Assembly: GCF_018143015.1 (NCBI RefSeq)
Contig: NC_054743.1
Span: 37,900,922 to 37,964,921 of the forward strand
Reading direction: 5' to 3'
Length of the DNA: 64,000 nucleotides
Source: Lytechinus variegatus
Lineage: Eukaryota; Echinodermata; Echinoidea; Temnopleuroida; Toxopneustidae
The first letter of the stretch is position 1; each line of letters opens with the position of its first letter. A program made the translations under genes and the position numbers. Positions 34,300 to 46,867 of this stretch are shown here, one piece after another. The notes under the pieces are model-generated. The model searched no databases, had not been told where the DNA came from, and saw only the letters and a program-made list of their open reading frames with translations.

Positions 34300-36450
34300 T
34301 TCTTTTGGACTCTGCGAATTTCCAGTTTTTACAACGAAATAGCTCGACTAATCATCTGTTTATAGAATTGATGTTCGAAATCGTGATTTCGGAGTGAACT
34401 TCATTGGAGCAGAAAATCTTGGAGGGAACATCAATATTAATTTAATGACATTCCATAAGAATAAAAGTAAGTTAAGTTCATTTTCATGTTTTGATCTCAC
34501 TTGCAATGGTGATGTGTTTGCCGGGTTCGGGGCCCATCCCGTATTACTTTACTACGTAAACCCCATTTCCATACACTCCCATTTCTTTTGCCTGAATTCC
34601 AAATAAATCATCTGTAAGTTAGTTAGTTTCTCCAAAAAATAGGCCTAACTTACCATTTGTCGTAGACCTTCATCGAAATGCTTCATGTAGGCAAAAAGTA
34701 AACCTGTATTTCAGTTTTATTGTCAATTATCAGGGGTAGATGTGGACTTGTTTCCGACCTCCTGTTTTAGTAACGACAAACTGTCGATTTTGGTCAGAGC
34801 GAGATCCGGCCTTGATATCGCCGGCACTAGCCGGCTAGCGAGATTGTCGATGTAGTCATGGGGTATGAAAATAGCGGGGACGGACTAGGCCCAAACTTCA
34901 AGCTTGAAAGTTGAAGTTTAGGCCTAGTCCGTCCACGCTATTTCATCTTCATATGAATAAGTATAATTCTCAGCAGCTTCTTTTATTCAGAAACTTTTTA
35001 CTTCAGAGTAATCATGAATGAAATCCAATTGATTTAGTGTTAGGATTTGATTTTGAATGAAATGACTTAGACGTAAATCAAGTTTCTATTTGAACAGGAT
35101 GCCCTGGGCCTGGCCTGGGGTGGTATTCTGAAAACGTTTTTATTACATAGTTATTACTTCATTCAAATGTGATGTGATTCTTTAGTTATATACAGGACCA
35201 GCATTGACCAGGTCCTGATTCAGCTATACAGCTGGAGCAATATGTGGTTACATTCATTTTACTTTAATAAACATTCGGGTACCTGGTATGCATATGCCTC
35301 TGTGAAACTTCATGATAGAGAGAGAATGAAGTTTTTGGACCAGATAATTTAGTTTGGAATATTCATACTTCGATGATATGGGCAGCTGGATTTTTTAAAA
35401 TATTGTTTAAGAAGAGTAGTTTTATTTATCTCTAATACTCTCAAACTAAAAAAATGTTTATTGCAGATCCAATAGGACGAAGATCTTAGCAGTTCACACC
35501 CGGTCAGAGGGACAAAATTGAGAACCATGCAGATCAGCTGCAAGTGTGAGTTACACTCTAATGAGGAACAGGACATCTGAATTGGAAAATTGCAAGGTAT
35601 GCTTGTTGTTTTAATAATAATACAGGCTGTATCTAAGCTAAAAGTCTAAATCTAAATAAATAAATATTCCCTCTTCAGTTTGGGGGGAGGGGGGGGGGGG
35701 GTATGGCTAATTGAGCTGAATCAAGATAAGATATCATGTACAATTAAAGCTCCATTGATAGTTAATATTTGCTTGAATTCAGATTCACCAGTATTTCCAT
35801 TTTCACCGACCATACCTTCTGTCTATGTACATGTACATAAAAAACATGATATTAACAGTTATCATCTGATAAATATTTCAATTAATTTGGATTCTTTATT
35901 ATCAAAACATACTGTAAATAGTTATATTGATATATCAATTTATCTGGATGTAGGACAAAAGTGACAAAAGTATTGAATAGAGTTTAAATCTTCTTAATAA
36001 AACTGGACTAGATGAGTAAAAATAATTTACATCAGCATCTCATTTTGTTCTTTCTCTATTTTTTACAATGCAGGTTTCCCACTGTCCAAGCTGTTTAAGT
36101 ACTGGTATCACAAGTACCAAGATGGAAGATATATGAAGGCCAAGCTAATAAGTAGTTACTTCAAATTAATTTGAATAGATATATCAACAAAGCAGTGAAT
36201 GTTCTTTAAACTGCACATCTGTAGAAAAGAGTTCAGGTTCATCAGCGGCAATGACATTAAAGTATACAAAATTTCACACAAAATACAAGGAAGAAAAATT
36301 TTTTCCAATGGGCAAATGTATCACCTTTTATTAATATTTAATATTTCTACTAGTTCTTGAAAGTTTTTGTGAAATTAAATAATTTCCAGTTTAAAGGACT
36401 ATTGTATACAAGACAAAAATTTATATTTTGAAATAAAAATCATGCGTAGA
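34300..36450 (+). ncRNA. Weak candidate for a spliced noncoding transcript
   Basis: Three exon-like stretches follow each other with good splice sites: a first exon ending near 34467 (aaaa/gtaagt), a middle exon about 35467-35597 (ttgcag/atcc to gcaag/gtatgc) and a last exon from about 36075 (aatgcag/gtttcc). Upstream, inverted CCAAT-like ATTGG words and CG-containing sequence near 34.07-34.27 kb could be a promoter. No frame stays open across the three, so a protein is unlikely. A frame MRNRTSELENCKVSHCPSCL and so on, 32 codons, crosses the second junction but has nothing to confirm it. Strand and exons are inference. Confidence 0.2.
34867..34944. repeat. Perfect-type hairpin (GACGGACTAGGCC arms)
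   Basis: Arms 'gacggactaggcccaaactt' and 'aagtttaggcctagtccgtc' flank a 15-base centre; outer 'gaaaatagcg' pairs with 'cgctatttc'. Length about 78 bp. Confidence 0.75.
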
Positions 36451-36506
36451 TAAATGTTAATAAAGGTGATCAGAGGATTAAGAAATAATTTTAGTATCAC
36501 TCCTGG

Positions 36507-36660
36507 ACCTCATTCCATAAACAAGTTATTACTATTGTAATCTTGTCACTATGACAATTACCATGGTAACAGGGCTGAGCAAGAAATCAAGGTCTTTATG
36601 GTAGCTGCAATGGGCTTGGACAAAGTTACCATAATTGCAAGTCGTCATATAATGGCTCAA
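36507..36660. mobile_element. TGGTAAC-type MITE, copy 3
   Basis: 'acctcattccataaacaagt' to 'attgcaagtcgtcatataat' with the arms 'attaccatggtaac' and 'aaagttaccataattgc'. Same family as 143-255 and 24868-25022. Confidence 0.6.
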
Positions 36661-36710
36661 TAATTATGTAGGGATATTAAATTGCATTTATTGTTATCTT
36701 ACTCAAAGTT

Positions 36711-37082
36711 TTGAAATGGGTTTCCTCTGCAAAAAATATATAAATAGACTTTTAAAAATAGATTGAATTCTACCCACAATATCAAATTTTGTTAGTGATT
36801 CACTGACTTGGAAAGGCACTGTTTAGGGAGATTCTTGAATTATGCCCCCCCCCCTTTTTTTGTGGAGTGCTCTCACATTAGTAGAATATTTCTTGTCCGC
36901 AAATTTGGAAGGAATTTACCCTTTTTTTGAGTGACAAACTTGTGTGGAAAGAATAAACAGAATATTTCAGATTTTTATGCTCTTTTTATGAAACCTTGGA
37001 TGCATCCCTCTTATTAATTATTAGGCTCATCAACATCTTTTGAGTGAAATTTTAATAAACATTGTATATTTTGACTTAAGTG
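36711..37082 (+). repeat. Dispersed repeat, copy 2
   Basis: Direct-orientation copy of 4786-5170: 'gggtttcctctgcaaaaaat' to 'ttgacttaagtg'. The match starts abruptly at the same word in both copies, so this is the 5' boundary of the repeat. Confidence 0.65.
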
Positions 37083-37950
37083 TAGAAAATGTACTAAATC
37101 CTTTATTTTTTTAAAATCTAATTTAATGCTTGTAGACTCTAGTTGTTATGTTATTTTCAATGTTTCAGAAAATGGATTTCGTAATAAACATGTTAATTTT
37201 GAATTAAATTATCTGATCTTGGTCATTTTCATTTATTAATCACCAATTTGTGATGATATATTGCTACCAAAAAAATTTTATGCACAAATGGCACAAGATG
37301 TTGCACCTTGTACTCAATTGTGATACTACTGTGACATCATGAGAGCAAACAGCAGTTAATCAAAATATTCTTCAAGAGAAATAAGGATAAGAGTGGGAAA
37401 GTATGTAAAATGACAGGAGAATTATTTGCCTTTATGCATATATTTGTGTGTGTCAGTTTCTGAGAGAGAAAGAGAGAGAAGGGGCAGGAGATGGGGACAG
37501 TTAGAGAAAGTTGTTTGTTTTAGAAGAAGCAATCATGAGACCTTACTGTTCACGATGGGTATACGGGAGGGGAATTATTTCTACAAAATTTGGAACCTGT
37601 ATATAAAATGTATTTTTCTTTCCATATAAAATTATACCAGATTCATTTCCAGTTGGAAATAAATATCCTATAGCCTACGATCGGTTTGCTCTCCTGCCTA
37701 TAGATAATTTTGAGAATCCCCCTAAAATATTGTACCTAGGTCATGGTTATTGATATGATAATGACATAGAAGTCGCCATTTAAAATTAAGTGCTCCTGAC
37801 TGCTATTCATAATAGGACCTATATTGGGGACTACAATAATTATGTAAAAGTATTTGATTTGTTCTTATTATTTTTTAAAATTATGAAATAAAGGTTCATT
37901 TTGTTTTCTGTTCCGTAATTAAAAATAAAAAGAAAAGATAGAAATATAAA

Positions 37951-38362
37951 TGAAGAGTTTGGTTGCAAAAGGGGTTAGGTCCACTTTTTACCATTCTGAG
38001 AAAATCCATGTTTTTATTCTTACCTATTGCATTACTCAACTAAATTGTCATGTATACTAGCCTATCATGTGAACATAAAATTGGCCGGGTATAAAAGAAA
38101 TCTACCTGTTTTCATTTTTTTTTCTATATATTCTTTAAAACATCATTTTGGACCTAAACCCTTTTGCAACTATACTGAAATGAATCCAATCAATTTTGAT
38201 TTAAAAAGTGATTTTTCTTTGCCACTTTTATTCACGTTTTCATGTGAATTTCAAATTTTCTTTGGTATCATCTTATAGAGCTACTAAACATCTATACATT
38301 GCGACAAAAAAAATCAAATTTGATGAAAAATGGACCTAACCCCTTTTGCAAGTGAGCTCTTC
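37951..38362. mobile_element. Fold-back MITE (TTGCAAAAGGGGTTAGGTCC ends)
   Basis: Ends TGAAGAG...TTGCAAAAGGGGTTAGG and CCTAACCCCTTTTGCAA...CTCTTCA are inverted. A further copy of the end word in decayed form lies inside at 38150-38171. No coding sequence. Confidence 0.75.
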
Positions 38363-39016
38363 AAATAAGGGCTTCAGAAACATAAAGAGATGCCATCGTA
38401 ATTACATTCAACCATTATTGTCAACCGAGGAACACTTATACGATTTAAGGGAAAAAAATATTATGGCAACATTTTCTTTGGGATCTTCTTCTGTAATAGT
38501 GAATGTAATTAGTAAAAAGAAAATTATATGAAAAGAGGGCAAATCAAGCTCAATTAAATTCCCTCCCATAAAGTTTCCAGTTATTGCTTTCGCAAAGATC
38601 CTGGCAACTTGCAGCTAAAATAAATCAAAGGTGCAGTAATAATCGTGACAGGCAATAACAAATAGATCAATAAAAATAAGATTACATGTACTTAAGAATG
38701 AATGAGTGTAATGATGTCATAATCACAAACGATATTAAATCAGGTCGCGCATTATGCTAATTAGTGACCAAATGCTCATTTACATATTTTTACGCTATGC
38801 GCGAAGGACGTTTAATGACCACGCCTCCATTTCGCTGGTGTACCAAAGCAGTGGCGGTGTCCATAGGCTTGTACATGTAAAATGGGAGCAGTGTGCACTT
38901 TTGACCCTCCAAAATTTTCTTCAATTCTGACCGGATGCAGAAGCGGAGTTTCCACCCCCTGCGGTCACCTAAGTTGTGCGCCCTCTCAGCTTGGGAAAAT
39001 TATATAACAATTCAAG

Positions 39017-42000
39017 ATGGCAGCCTCCAGGATCCCACCCGCTGCGATGAGTTTGAAGCAGGTAGAGTTTCTACTTCCACATTAGAGACTATGTGAACAC
39101 CTCATTTTGATAATTGAATCATTATTGGGCATTATCGTGATATAGGTAACCACCATTCACTTCATACAGCAGCGCTTTATTCAGTCGCACGCACGGTTCC
39201 CTATTTCCACCTCCATTCACTTTGTACACAAATGCGCGTACACAAATCTATGAGTGGTTTCCAAAACCACGATTTGGCCCATTATTGTTATTATTATACA
39301 ATTGTCAGTGGATATCCTTAACTAAATGATGACTACTGTGTTAGTGTTGTCCGATTTCTCTAATTTCAGTCCCATCCACTGTGTTTTTTGTTGTTTTTCT
39401 CTCTGCATCAGTGCATGCGCTGGAAATCAGGCTGGATTCCATGAATTCCAGGACCACTCACACAACATGCGAGGTTAGTAATACTAACCTCGCACAACGC
39501 ATGTGGTTTCATAGTGGACTTTGACGTTTTCATTCATCACACGAATGTGAGGGAATTAGAAACGCCAAACGTTTCAGTATTTCTCCACTAATGTAATGAT
39601 TTCTTTTTAATAAATTTAGTTTAAAAAAACAAAATGAAGTGGAAATTATTTATAAAACTGTTTTTATCGCTTACCTCCAAGTCTCAACCAGGATACTCCG
39701 TTCGATCCGTCCTTAATACTGCGGTGGAAAGTACGCAAACAACAATCGAAAAGCAATTTTTCGTATCGAACATTCTCAATTCAAGTCGTCAGCGCATAAT
39801 AGGAAATTGTACCAAAAATCAACAGGTTGCATCTCATGTATAGTGAGTGGTTGTATTACCGACCGGCCTTGTATTACCGAACGTGCGCATCGTACGCGTC
39901 AGAAAATAATTTCATACGCTCCATTCTTTGCAACATCCTTCCAAAGAGAACTTGAATAGAAAGATGATGAAAAATGGTCAAAACACATTTTCAAAGTCTT
40001 AATATTCTAAAAATAATAAAATATGGTCAAAATAGCTCATCAGTGATTTTGTTGATTTCTCAACTTTTCCCATTGAAAACACACGTTCGGTAATACGACA
40101 CCTTTTTCAGGTGACCAAAATATTCACATCCGAAGAGGGGTCTGATTGGAAGCTAATATCATCAAAAGAAAAAACGATTTCGGCAAATTTTTTACATATT
40201 TATATTTTGTAGGTAATTGTGTATTTATGGTGAAAGTTTGGTGAATTTCATGAGAATAATATTTTTGAAATGATTGAATTCATGAAAAGTGTTCGGTAAT
40301 ACGATCCACTACCATATATACTTATTGGTAAAGTACGCCATCTTTTGACAAGATGATGATGAAAGTGGATTGAACGAGCAAGAAAATAATGCTGATCGCC
40401 TAGAATGCAGCTAGCTTGCAAGACCGTAAACAAAGGTACGGTAGGCACTTAAGAACCAAGTTTGAAAGGACACTCGTAAAATTACGTCACTCTCGCGATG
40501 AATAATCATTAGATCGTGGTCGTGCGTGTTCAATAAAAACTCTCTGCATGCATGCACTCAGTGTGTATTGAACACGCACGACCACGATCTAATGAATATT
40601 CATCGGCGAGAGTGACATAATTTTACTTGGTTCTTAAGTGCCTACCGACTTTGAAATAATATCGCGCGCCCTCTTTAGGCAAAAGTTGATATCAACGCTG
40701 ATCAAGAGACATCTACGTGAAGATCACGAAAAATGCTCTTATTTTATTCAAAACAACACCAAACAGAATTCAACAAACGATCCATATGGTTCGGTAAGTG
40801 TCATAGAATAAATATAATGCTTAGCTACGATGTAAAGTCATAGTTATTTTAGTAAAAAGGGTGTGAAAGATTCGCGTGCACCAGGTGCATATGAATCCTT
40901 CACACACGAGACGATTTGAAACCATGAGTGTTCCAGGACCTGGAACATGTGGAACAAACATAAACAAAGGCTAGTTTTAGCGTGTTGAGGAAGAAATAGC
41001 GCACTTGCTTTCTGTAGTCACCTTGTCTTAACTTTTAACATGTTTAATCTACGTCTTAATCATTTCATGGCCTTTTTCCAGTGAATTTTATTTAATTATG
41101 GCAAGTTCCCCTAACTTTTATTAGATCAGGCAGATACGCATATCACATCAAAATCCCCGAATCGTGTGCAAAGTAAATGGGTGCGCAGACATGGGGCATT
41201 TTTTCCAAGAATATCATATTAGAGGCAGCGTAGCTCAGTCGGTTTGAGGGCATGTTTCGGATTATCGGATAAGATCGTAGATCTCATCGTGAGGGGTTCG
41301 AGTCCCGCTCATGCCGAAACGCGTCTAACAAAAAATCTGATGCTATAGCGTTGTGTGTTATGGTGCCTCACCGCTGTATTCAGTGCAGGTATGAATGCAG
41401 TTGGAAAACACTCCGTCCATCGGAAAGGACGCAAATGTTGGTCCCGTGTATAGGAGAGTCACAACCTATGCACGTTAAAACCAATACACTATTCGTCAAA
41501 GAGTAGGGTGTTCACCCGGTGTATTGCACCTGCCGGTCCTGGTAAGTCAAGTCAATCTTGACGTTCATATGCCATAATAATCAATATAATGATTGTGGGC
41601 ATTAACGGAAAGACAAGACGAGACATATATTTCTTTCATATTTTTATGAGATATTTGGCACACTAACTTATTATGATATAAGGAACATTATCGATTGAAA
41701 AGATTTTGTGAAATATAATTTTAAATTTCAACTCAAATCGTTAAGTGCACAGACTTGGGGACCACCATCATCATACTAGATTAGATCCAAGATTTGATCT
41801 TGCTAAAAAGTCTTGAAACGGGTTTGAATCCTGCACTTGATGGCCAATGAACCTGTGCTAGGCATTTCAACAGTGCAGCATCTTAGAGTTTTACTTTTAG
41901 ACTACTACTACTAGATCAAGGCCTATATTGTAAGCAATTATTGCTGATCTAGTTGTTCCAACTTATCATGGGCTATACCTCTGCATATGTGCATTCACTT

Positions 42001-43421
42001 TTTTTTTAGAATCTATATCAAGTGACTAGTTTCGTTTCATTTCATTTAACGTTGAATGGTACTAGGGGAAAAAATAAAGTTTACCAAAATTTGATGCAGG
42101 CTGTAAGGCTGTAACGTGTTCCAGCCTAAATTATTATATTTGACCAGTGATGCATTCAAGGCATGTGTCTCATTTTGTTCGATTCATTTTCATTTTTGTG
42201 TATATTGTGTTTTCACTTCCTCTGTAGTTTATGCTGCGTCAGCAGGTGATTTCACTTTACCGAGATGTGTTCAGAGCTCTACGTGCTATGCCTGATGACG
42301 CACAGAAGAAAGAGGTGAAAGCCTGGGCAAAGGAAGAGTTCCGTAGGAATCAACATCACAAAGATGAGGTGAACATTCTTCAGGTTTTATGATGATGATA
42401 TTGTGGTTATTGTTGGGAATATTTCAAGCCACATAACATTAAAGAAGAATGAAACCTTTGCAACAAGATAGCTTGAGTGAAAAGAGAAAAATCAAAGAAA
42501 CAGATCAATGAAAGTTTGAGAAAAATCTGACAAATAATGAGAAATTTATGAGCATTTGAATATTTTGATCACTAATGCTATGGAGATCCTCACATTGGCA
42601 ATGCGACAAAGATGTTTGATGTCACTTGTGAACAACCCTCCCCATTACTTTTGTATATATTTCACTTAAACTGTCTCTTTTATTACATCTATCATTAGAT
42701 CATGTGTTCTTTCTAATGAAGGGCATGAAATACAGATTTTCAAAGAATACATCATGGATAAAGAGTTTGTATCACCAAAGAAAAAGCAATTTAAGGTCCA
42801 TCAAAGGGAAAGTTGTTCACATGTGACATCACACATTTCTGTTGCATTGCCAATGGGAGGATCTCCATGGCATTAGTGATTGCAATATTCAAATGCTCAT
42901 AACTTTCTCATTATTTGTCTGATTTTTCTCAAACTTTCTTTGGTCTTATTCTTTGATTTTCTGTTTCGACCCAAGCCTACTTGTTCCAATGGTTTCATTC
43001 CCCTTTAAATTATGAATTTCTATACACAGTACATGTATAGGGTCACAGTAGATCTAATATTCCATACAAAATCAAATACAATACAGTAAAATCAATGGAA
43101 CAAGTACACAACAAAATTTAGAAAAACCTGATACAGCCTGAGATGATTGGGTTTGTTGAATTGTAGGCTTTCTAGAAGAAATATTGATTTTAGAATAGTT
43201 TCAATGAATTTCATTCCCATCAATACAACAAGAATTTGTAATTTATATGAAAACAATTAGCAATCTCTCTTATAAAATGAGATTGTTAGTTTATTTTATA
43301 AAAAATTGTATAAAATGTTAATAAAATGTCATTGTTTTTATAGATGGTGATTAAGATGCTGCTGACTCAAGGCCGTCAATCTCTCAGAGAGCTCCAGAAG
43401 ACTGTCAATATGGCTAGGTGA
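39017..43421 (+). CDS. LYRM2: LYR motif-containing protein 2 (3 exons, 87 aa)
   Basis: Small mitochondrial-matrix protein of the LYR family (Complex1_LYR), whose members bind the acyl carrier protein and act in assembly of respiratory complexes or Fe-S transfer. LYRM2 has been tied to complex I. Exons 39017-39061, 42228-42368 and 43344-43421, all phase 0, GT/AG. Protein MAASRIPPAAMSLKQ, then FMLRQQVISLYRDVFRALRA, WAKEEFRRNQHHKDE and MVIKMLLTQGRQSLRELQKT. The tripeptide LYR is at residues 25-27, followed by the distal Phe expected of the family. Length equals the human protein (88). An in-frame TAA just before the ATG (39005) fixes the start. Introns carry a palindrome (40440), a SINE (41225) and a fold-back MITE (42439). 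Confidence 0.96.
39468..39494. repeat. Short perfect inverted repeat
   Basis: TGCGAGGTTAGTA, one base, then TACTAACCTCGCA: 13-bp perfect arms in LYRM2 intron 1. Confidence 0.85.
40440..40646. mobile_element. Near-perfect 207-bp palindromic MITE in LYRM2 intron 1
   Basis: GGTAGGCACTTAAGAACCAAG and its complement at the right end, with inner arms 'agatcgtggtcgtgcgtgtt' and 'aacacgcacgaccacgatct'. Arms are about 90 bp and nearly identical, so the insertion is young or still converting. Centre 'ctctgcatgcatgcact'. Confidence 0.85.
41225..41545 (+). mobile_element. tRNA-headed SINE in LYRM2 intron 1
   Basis: A box A-like TAGCTCAGTCGGTTTGAGGG and a box B-like GGTTCGAGTCCC about 55 bases on, but no foldable acceptor stem. 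The body 'ccgtccatcggaaaggacgc' and 'ggtcccgtgtataggagagt' resembles known SINE tails with GGACGTTAAA and GGTCCCGTGT words. Not a functional tRNA. Target duplication not found. Confidence 0.65.
42439..43009. mobile_element. 570-bp fold-back MITE in LYRM2 intron 2
   Basis: Long arms of about 200 bp: left 'aaagaagaatgaaacctttg' against right 'caatggtttcattccccttt'; inner words 'gagcatttgaatatt' and 'gcatttgaatattgc' pair. TTAA lies at both ends. Same layout as 12759-13357 and 49449-50051 but different arms. Confidence 0.75.
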
Positions 43422-44032
43422 TGACCACAGATTAAACTCTGAGCCAGTGCATAGATGTCCACATTCAGCTGAGCATACTGATGGGGGCTAAAGCAATCTG
43501 GACATCATTGACTCTTCCTGAGGATGAAATTCTGTGATTTTACTATCATGCAACTGAAGTATACTTTTCAAAGATTATTCAGAGGAGAGGATCAAAATGT
43601 AGAAGTCACTGATTTTGTCAAGAGCAGTTTTCTCAGGACTCACTGAGCATACTGTTGTAGCAATCTGGATATCAACTCAGGCCCTCAGGGTGAAAATAAA
43701 TTCTGGAATCTTGAAGTAAACTTCTCAAAGGTTATTCCAAGGAGATGATTTGAACCTGAAAATGATTCGGTCAGGACTTCTCAGGACTTGGTGAAGCAAG
43801 GATCTTCAGTAAGGTGAGGAAAATGACATGACTTTCAGATGACAAGTTCCATTGACAAAAATGGACTGTTTGTTGATGTAACAGATATTTTAGAAAATAC
43901 TGTATAGTTTTACCAAAAAAAAAAAATTAAAAGTTCTTTATTTAGCAGTTGCACAAAAGAGATTGATGGTATGCCATCAGACATAATGGAAATAGCTTCA
44001 ACTAGGTAAGTCTGTTTTGTCGACTGATTGGA

Positions 44033-44200
44033 GGTGTGATAGCTAAGTCGGTAGAGCAGGGTTTTCCGATTCCAGTGACCCGGGTTCGATTCCCACTTTG
44101 TGTGCTAGTGGCCTTTGGTAAGGCATTAGTTCTCATTACCAGGTAACCCTTGGAGAGGACCATAAGACCTTGGTCCTCTAGTTGCTTACTTATTCATTCT
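44033..44200 (+). mobile_element. tRNA-headed SINE
   Basis: Box A-like TAGCTAAGTCGGTAGAGCAG and box B-like GGGTTCGATTCCC 30 bases later, then a non-tRNA body 'ttggtaaggcattagttctc' that ends in 'ggtcctctagttgctta'. The spacing of boxes is tRNA-like but the 3' acceptor strand is absent. Confidence 0.65.
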
Positions 44201-44755
44201 TTCTTAGCAATCAGGTAAAAAAAAATCACTAGCGTTTACTATCATTAGGACTGTAGCATTAGTAAGCAACCAGAAGACCAAACACTGTTCCTCTTATTTT
44301 GAGGGATGTAGGAATGAGTATTGACCTTAGTGCATCAAAATTATATCTAATTAAAGTTTGTGCATGATGAGACATCTGCAACTACCAAGATGTGTGATAA
44401 TGAACTCACTGAATAGGCCTCGGCTATTTTTAAACGAGGGGACTAAAACTCAAAAGAGTACAACCATGCTGAGTTCAAAGTAACCTTGTGTTTCGTATTC
44501 ATAAGGCAAATAGTAGGCATGGATTTCAGCTGGGGAAATTCCATTAATCCCCTGCTAGTAATGAAATCCATAATTCAAATCAATCCTAGATTTTACTGCA
44601 GACACAGCTGCTAGGTCAGTATCAACAAACAATATGGCAAAAACGAATACAAATATAAAGATATGAAAGGCTTATTCGTGTGAGTCGGGTGTGACATCTA
44701 TCTGCTTATCTGCATAAGTTGACTTTTTTCAGATTCTAATCAATAATTTAGACTT

Positions 44756-44954
44756 GGGGGTATTTCACAAAGATTTAAGATTGACTTATTGTCACACTTA
44801 AATGCAGAAGCATACATAATATGCAACATTCAGTCTTATTGATCAATACGCAGTATTGCACATCTTCGTCGCATGATCTGATCAATGCGACCATACGCAA
44901 CTAGAAATTTAAGTGCAACTTGAAGTCATACATAATGTTTGTGAAACACCCCCC
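44756..44954. mobile_element. MITE with GGGGGTATTTCACAAA ends
   Basis: GGGGGTATTTCACAAAGATTTAAG at the left pairs with the right end ...CTTGAAGTC...TTTGTGAAACACCCCCC. About 200 bp, intergenic. Confidence 0.65.
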
Positions 44955-45610
44955 AGATTTGGCAGATTATGTAAAGCACGATATAAATATACTTCCAAGA
45001 AAAAAATTCTTTTTAGTCAAATTGATGTTGTGATACCCCAAAATTAAAGAAAGGCAGATTCCATGATCACATGTTATACACTGAGCTTATTGCATTTTCT
45101 CTGGAAGCTGTATAGGGCGAGATTGGCGATGTTCATACCATCTTATTGTGTATTTACTAACTCAACTCAATAGGCCTTAATTTGCCAGAAGCTCAAGGGA
45201 TAGGTAACAACAGAACAAAGGGCACCTCCTCTACTAAAGAGTAATCCTTTCATTGATGAACTGGTTATTGATTTCCTTTCATAAGCGATGTTATGCTTAT
45301 TAAAGTGGCAGCCTCACTTGCATTTGACCAACAGCCCTTATATCTACAAACTCAACACATAGCATTTTATCCATGTTCTGTGTTTGCAACCACATTACAA
45401 CATACATGCTTTTTTACCATAATGGATGAAAATGAGAAGTTTGGTCATTATTATACTCCTTTATTTCAATTTTTGTTGTTTGATTATTGCAGACAAAATT
45501 TTTGCACTCAAAGTAGATCATAAAACATAATCATTATCCAAACGAATGCTTATTTCCTTTGGAAAATCTTGATGAGCTTTAGTTAGAAATTGTTAGTTCA
45601 ACCATACGTC

Positions 45611-45770
45611 TGGGCCCTCGTAACACAAAGAATAGGACGAATAGCAAATATGAAAGAATGCTTCTGATTGGTTCCTGGTCAGTATTTTTAGCCTAATGCA
45701 CGTGTGACATTGATCCTTATTGGTCAGTTAATTTAGCGATTGATCACTAATCTGTTACAGAGTCCATGCC
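45611..45770. mobile_element. MITE-like repeat (GGGCCCTCGTAACACAAAG end)
   Basis: 'gggccctcgtaacacaaaga' at the left and 'tagcgattgatcactaatct' to 'gttacagagtcc' at the right have inverted similarity. Contains 'attggttcctggtcagtatt'. Confidence 0.45.
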
Positions 45771-46189
45771 AGGATGTGGTATCGTTTGTATGATTATTTC
45801 ATGTGGACTGATTCATCTTTCCCATTTAATATTTCATCATTATTTAATTAAGTTATTTGAAGGTCTTTCTTTTGATTAGAGAACAACAAAACATGATGGT
45901 AAATCAGAACTCACCAAAGAATTGTGGATTCATATATCATTTATTCTAGTGCTAGTAGCCTATATAAGGGAAAACTCGGTGGCCTTAAGTAGGGATTAAT
46001 GCAAGAACAAATCAACAAGTCAGAATGGAATTGTGTACATAATTATGTTTTATTTCAGATTAATGTGTGGTGCTAGTGCAAATAAATAATATATGTTATA
46101 CCAGATAAATCAAATATACATTTAAGCTGTTCAAAGTATTTTAGAGTATTTTATGCTGTCTTCTTTTTATTTTATTTTCCTTTTTTTTG

Positions 46190-46560
46190 GGGGGGGGGTC
46201 TTCCACATTAGCAGCAAAAGCTGATAAAGAACAGATCAAATGGGTTAATGACAGGAAAGTTAAGAAGTTAACTTTGTTGAGAAAGAAGGAGAGAGTAGTG
46301 CAAGAGAAGTTGTTAAGAGAAACAAGAGAGGGGAGAGAGTGGGTGAGAGAGATAAAAAGAGAAGAATAAGGAGAGGGAGGGAGGGTAAAAGAGAATTTGA
46401 GAGAATAGAATGAGAAGATTCGGCTAAATATGGTTTGAGAGAAAATGGAAGAGAGCGTGAAAGGTAAGGGGAAAATAGTTGGGCATGAAGAGAGAGCAGG
46501 GGAGAGAATGTGAGGAATGATAGGAAGAATATGATCAAAGGGAAAGTTAAAAAGAAAGGA
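46190..46560 (+). repeat. Purine-rich (GAGA/GAAA) tract
   Basis: Plus strand dominated by G and A in GAGAGAG and AAGAGA patterns over about 350 bases, after a G-run at 46190. Low complexity, no gene. Confidence 0.7.
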
Positions 46561-46867
46561 AAGATGAAAAACTTATATTTGAAAAAAAGTTATTAGACAA
46601 GGCTGATCTATACATATATATATGGTGAAAGAAGTGGTGGCAATTGCAATAAAAAAATAGAAGGTAAGCAAACAGAAACACAGGGATATCTCAGGAAGTG
46701 CCAAAGTTTTTCAAACAATAACTTGACAGCTGCCAGTCTGTACTTATGGCACACCACGAATTCAGGGGATGTTCAATTTTCTTATTATTTCTATCAATTC
46801 TATATACATTTACATGAATATATTAGCATTTGAATATATACTAGTAGCCTCTAACTAAATTCATGTG

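Larger units (their letters stand above)
30258..39016. other. Intergenic region between the TRPA1-like gene and LYRM2
   Basis: No confident protein gene. It contains the 3' end of the channel gene, a MITE with an inserted SINE (31661-32079), a hAT-like element (32500-33633), a CTTT run, a weak spliced-transcript candidate (34300-36450) and several MITEs. Stretches 30.6-31.6, 35.6-36.0 and 37.1-37.9 kb show nothing beyond AT-rich sequence and G/C runs. A GA-rich low-complexity patch lies at about 37455-37510. Confidence 0.55.
39062..42227. other. Intron 1 of LYRM2
   Basis: Non-coding. Holds a 27-bp hairpin (39468-39494), a palindromic MITE (40440-40646) and a tRNA-headed SINE (41225-41545). 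The remainder is AT-rich unique-looking sequence. Confidence 0.6.
43422..46867. other. Intergenic region between LYRM2 and the astacin gene (convergent 3' ends)
   Basis: No gene seen. Contains a tRNA-headed SINE (44033), two MITEs (44756, 45611) and a purine-rich tract (46190-46560). Near 43430-43830 two segments around 'ctgagcatactg...atctggacatcattgact' are loosely repeated in direct order. Confidence 0.6.

Noticed and set aside
41225-41310. Functional tRNA genes at 41225, 44033 and 63373
   Set aside because: Box A and box B are present, but acceptor and anticodon stems do not close and SINE bodies follow.
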